This document shows positions 60,851 through 64,000 of a stretch of DNA of 64,000 nt, in pieces. Both the position numbers and the translations under genes were made by a program. Positions within the stretch are counted from its first letter, which is position 1. Each line of letters begins with the position of its first letter. The stretch spans positions 22,598,929 through 22,662,928 of the forward strand of contig NC_052516.1 of NCBI RefSeq assembly GCF_014356525.2. The letters are read 5' to 3'. A model generated the notes under the pieces. The model ran no database searches, had not been told where the DNA came from, and was given only the letters and a program-made list of their open reading frames with translations. This DNA is from Nilaparvata lugens (taxonomy: Eukaryota; Arthropoda; Insecta; Hemiptera; Delphacidae).

Positions 60851-60929
60851 GTGTCGCAGACTTTTTGGACAATCAAGGTTTACTAAATCGTGGTTTAAAT
60901 CAGTAAAACCATCGTTATCATTGTAATAT

Positions 60930-61275
60930 ATAATACCAAAATGGTGATAAACTACTGAATATCATTGCAATATATACTACCAATGGTGATAGCTACTGCA
61001 AGTCATTGTAATATATTACTAATGGTGATGAATATCCTTGCAATGTACTACCAATGGTGATGAACTACTGAATATCATTGCAATATATACTACCAATGGT
61101 GATAAACTACTGCACATCATTGAAATATATCACCAATGGTGATAAAGGCCTACTACTGAATATCGTTGTAATGTATTACCAATGGTGATATACTACTAAT
61201 ATCATTGATGTCGTTGATATTATCATGGTAATATATTATGTATGGTGATATAAATATACTACTAAATATCAATGT
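60930..61275. repeat. ~40-50-bp minisatellite
   Basis: Eight or so imperfect units of ATTACTACCAATGGTGATAA, ACTACTGAATATCATTG and CAATATATA, starting about 100 bp past the desaturase polyadenylation signal. Confidence 0.88.
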
Positions 61276-61865
61276 GTGTAAAACACCTAGAGCTCACTTA
61301 TAAATGGAAGTGAAGATAGTCAAGAAAACTGACTATAAATTGAGATTGATAACTAATTCAATATAAATAAATCAAGTTCTTTTAACAAATCAAATAGCTG
61401 AGAAAAATATTTCGTAATTTCAAAAGTGATGATAATTTTAGTTTTTTAAAAGACTTTCCACATATTACATCAAATGTAGTAATATTAATTTATTTTCCAA
61501 AGTACCGTACCGTAGTGAAATCAACTACAGCTAAAAGCTCAAAGATGAAATAATTATTCTTGTTTGTTCTATATATTTAATTAATTTATCTTACTGATTC
61601 TTTTTATATTTTTTCATGGAGAATAAGACAATCCTATTTCTGTTCTATAGAAGTATTCAACATTTTTTTATCAATTTTTTTATTGGTAATGTAAATACAA
61701 ACTTAAAATATTAGCGAGACTTGATTCTTTCATTAGTACGTAAGTTTACCTTAATTGAAATCGCAGTATAATATATATTATTCCTATCTCATTTTTGACC
61801 TATTTGAGTGACCTATTTTTGAATAGTTTCTGATGTAGTGACCACTCATTTATCACAATATTTTC

Positions 61866-62245
61866 GAGGAACTAGTTTTGGTTTTTACTGATACACCTCC
61901 ACTATTATCAATTTCTGGTAAACTCTTCCCTAGAGATAACAAGAAATTGATTGGTTATCATAGTTTCAATGAGTTTTTAATGACGTCATCATCCTCTTTG
62001 TTTTATCATAAATCTTATGCTGATAGAATACTTTCATAATGACAAATTCTTGATTTTTGAGGAACTAGTTTTGGTTTTTACTGTTACACCTCCACTATTA
62101 TCAATTTCTGGCAAAGTCTTTCTTAGAGGTAACAAGGAATTGATTGGTTATCATAGTTTCAATGAGTTTTTAATAACGTCATCATCTTCTTTGTTTTATC
62201 ATAAATCTTATGCTGATAGAATACTTAGAAGACTTTCATAATGAC
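61866..62245. repeat. Tandem duplication, 193-bp unit, two copies
   Basis: GAGGAACTAGTTTTGGTTTT to CTTTCATAATGAC occurs at 61866-62058 and 62059-62245 with scattered substitutions. No coding evidence. Confidence 0.9.
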
Positions 62246-62444
62246 TAATTATTGATCCACATTATGAACTGATATGTGTTCACTTCCGATTTTTCCTTTT
62301 CTCCACTGAAATACAGGCATTATTTTCAAATGCTAGATCAATGGAACTGGGAAGTGCTTCAGTAAGGGAGTAAACTTGTTATTTTTTCCTTTGAAAATAA
62401 TGTCTGCATTTCGGTAAAAAAATGAAAAATCTACAATAGTACTT

Positions 62445-62572
62445 TACGTCACAAGTCCGGTAACGATAATTTACCGCATAAGTATGATTGTTTCTGCCCG
62501 AAACGTAGTTGAGGGCAGAATTATCATACGAATGCGGTAAATACGTTACCGTACAAGTTACGTACAATATTT
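62445..62572. repeat. Hairpin element
   Basis: GTAACGATAATTTACCGCAT and CTGCCCGAAACGTAGTTGAG; inverse GAGGGCAGAATTATC, ATGCGGTAAATACGTTACC. Same architecture as the hairpin within the 2190 and 62962 repeats. Confidence 0.6.
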
Positions 62573-62961
62573 TTTGTCATATTTATCTGAGAAAGAATAA
62601 TATTGCTGAGAAACAGAAACCATTACCTGCTTATGCTCGAGTTACTGCATTTTATAAACATGACCTAGCCCGTAGCGCCTAGTTCATAACAGACAGACCC
62701 ATCGAGCTCAAATAAAATAATAAAGGCCTATATTATAAGATTTCAGATGAGTTCTTATAACTTGAAACTTCTTAGATGAGTTCTTGAATTATTTGAGTTA
62801 TTATATTAACATAGGACTATATTAACAGCTATAGAACTAGGAAACATACTCTTACAGTATAGTGTGCTGTAATGAAAATCACATGTTTTCTTGTTCTGCA
62901 AACAGCTGTTTACCGGCTTCATTCAATGCATGGAAAACAGCTGCAATTGAGTAAGTATGAC

Positions 62962-63526
62962 AAAAATAGTTATTTGTGCAACTAGTGCGCAAAGTGACAG
63001 TTTGCTGCACCGAAAGAAACGTTTACGCCCGAGCCGTAGGCGAGGGCGGAATGGTTTCTTGAGTGCAGCAGAGGAACTTTGCGCACGTATTTCACATTAA
63101 GTTTTTTCCTAAAGTTACCATTGAATATGAAAAGTGGGTAATTATGGGTAAAATTCCCTGAAATCCATCAAATGTAAATCTGTGTAATTTTATTATTAAT
63201 AAATAAAAAGAATAATGTATGTGTGTTTGAATGGCGGGGGGGGGGTGGTACTGTGTGGTATGTGGGTGGCACTGTGCTGTCAACTGCTGTCATCTACTGT
63301 TGTCCACCACCTCAAGATTCTTATAACGTGCACCACAGTCACTGTTACCAACTTAATTTTGATTTTGCTGCACTGGTGCTGCATATAACCTACTAACTAT
63401 TTTGCGTTGCCATGTTACAAATCTGGAGTGCAGGAAAAATTTTTCCCGCACTAGAGCGGAAAAGTGATTCTTTGCGTTCTGTAATCAGTGAAGCAATGGC
63501 CACTTTTCAACGTAACTGTAGGAAAA
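62962..63526. repeat. 574-bp interspersed repeat, copy 2
   Basis: AATAGTTATTTGTGCAACTA to AACGTAACTGTAGGAAAA, matching 2190-2763. The middle contains a 10-base G run and an insertion absent from copy 1. Confidence 0.85.
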
Positions 63527-63711
63527 ATATATTTTTCTCATTCAAAAAACGAATTGAATAAATATATTGCTTAGAGCAGAGCATATTACAGATAGAGTTA
63601 ATATCAAGACCCTTGAACAGTCTGATATTCTGATTTCAATCTTGAAATTGAGGTTAAAATTTCTTCTTCCCAAAGTATTTTCATTGATAAATAATAGACT
63701 ATACTCCAGAC

Positions 63712-64000
63712 TGTTATTTTCACAGAGCATGGCTTAAAAATAAAGGAAATAAATCAAGTTAGGATTCCAGGCTATTCACTGAGATCAGAATTTTGTAGAA
63801 TAGCTCATAGAAGTGGTGGTGTATGTATATTCACTAGCAATGCTAAACATACCCAAACTTATGAACTGGATTTTGTTAAGAGATTTTCTGTTGAGATGGA
63901 TTTAGAGGTGACGGGACTAAGGTTAAAAATTGATGATCGATTTGAGGTAGCAGTGTTAGGTATCTATAGGTCACCAAATGGAGACTGGCAAAAATTTTGT
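63712..64000 (+). pseudogene. Non-LTR retrotransposon endonuclease fragment (continues past window)
   Basis: Reads TEHGLKIKEINQVRIPGYSL, RSEFCRIAHRSGGVCIFTSN, ...YELDFVKRFSVEMDLEVTGL and AVLGIYRSPNGDWQKFC, differing from the minus-strand copy at 20480-20160 at only a few positions. The upstream part of the endonuclease is missing, so it starts as a truncation at about 63712-63718. Confidence 0.85.

Overview
The window is AT-rich, intron-rich, transposon-laden nuclear DNA from an insect. Protein resemblance and repeat style suggest a hemipteran, plausibly a planthopper; this is recalled resemblance, not a search result. Three cellular genes can be reconstructed exon by exon, with splice phases that close.

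Layout. (1) 657-26723, minus strand: the N-terminal 593 codons of Stt3B, catalytic subunit of the ER oligosaccharyltransferase, in ten exons; the C-terminal exons lie beyond the left edge. Exons 3 and 8 each occur twice inside larger tandem duplications. (2) 27673-36446, plus strand: a complete four-exon DNAJC19/TIM14 gene (118 aa), a mitochondrial import-motor J protein, head to head with Stt3B across about 0.95 kb. Its last intron carries a near-complete non-LTR retrotransposon with two open ORFs. (3) 36447-48477: an intergenic stretch made largely of foldback elements, Helitron-like pieces and other repeats. (4) 48482-60685, plus strand: a complete five-exon membrane fatty acyl-CoA desaturase (349 aa) with all histidine boxes. 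(5) 60686-64000: 3'UTR, a minisatellite, a tandem duplication and the start of another retrotransposon copy.

The three genes have separate jobs: N-glycosylation, mitochondrial protein import and lipid desaturation. Only the Stt3B/DNAJC19 pair is placed to share regulation, through a common promoter interval holding a perfect CRE-type palindrome.

The most unusual signals concern gene structure. Stt3B exon 3 is duplicated with no amino-acid change, and its splice phases force the copies to be mutually exclusive. Stt3B exon 8 is duplicated, but one copy has lost a base and acquired a stop, making it a poison exon if used. In two unrelated genes (Stt3B exon 6, desaturase exon 4) the exon end and its 5' splice site have been copied in tandem into the downstream intron. 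Nested transposons (SINE in foldback, retrotransposon in MITE, MITE in foldback) record an insertion history. False duplication in an assembly of a heterozygous genome is the main competing explanation for the large duplications.
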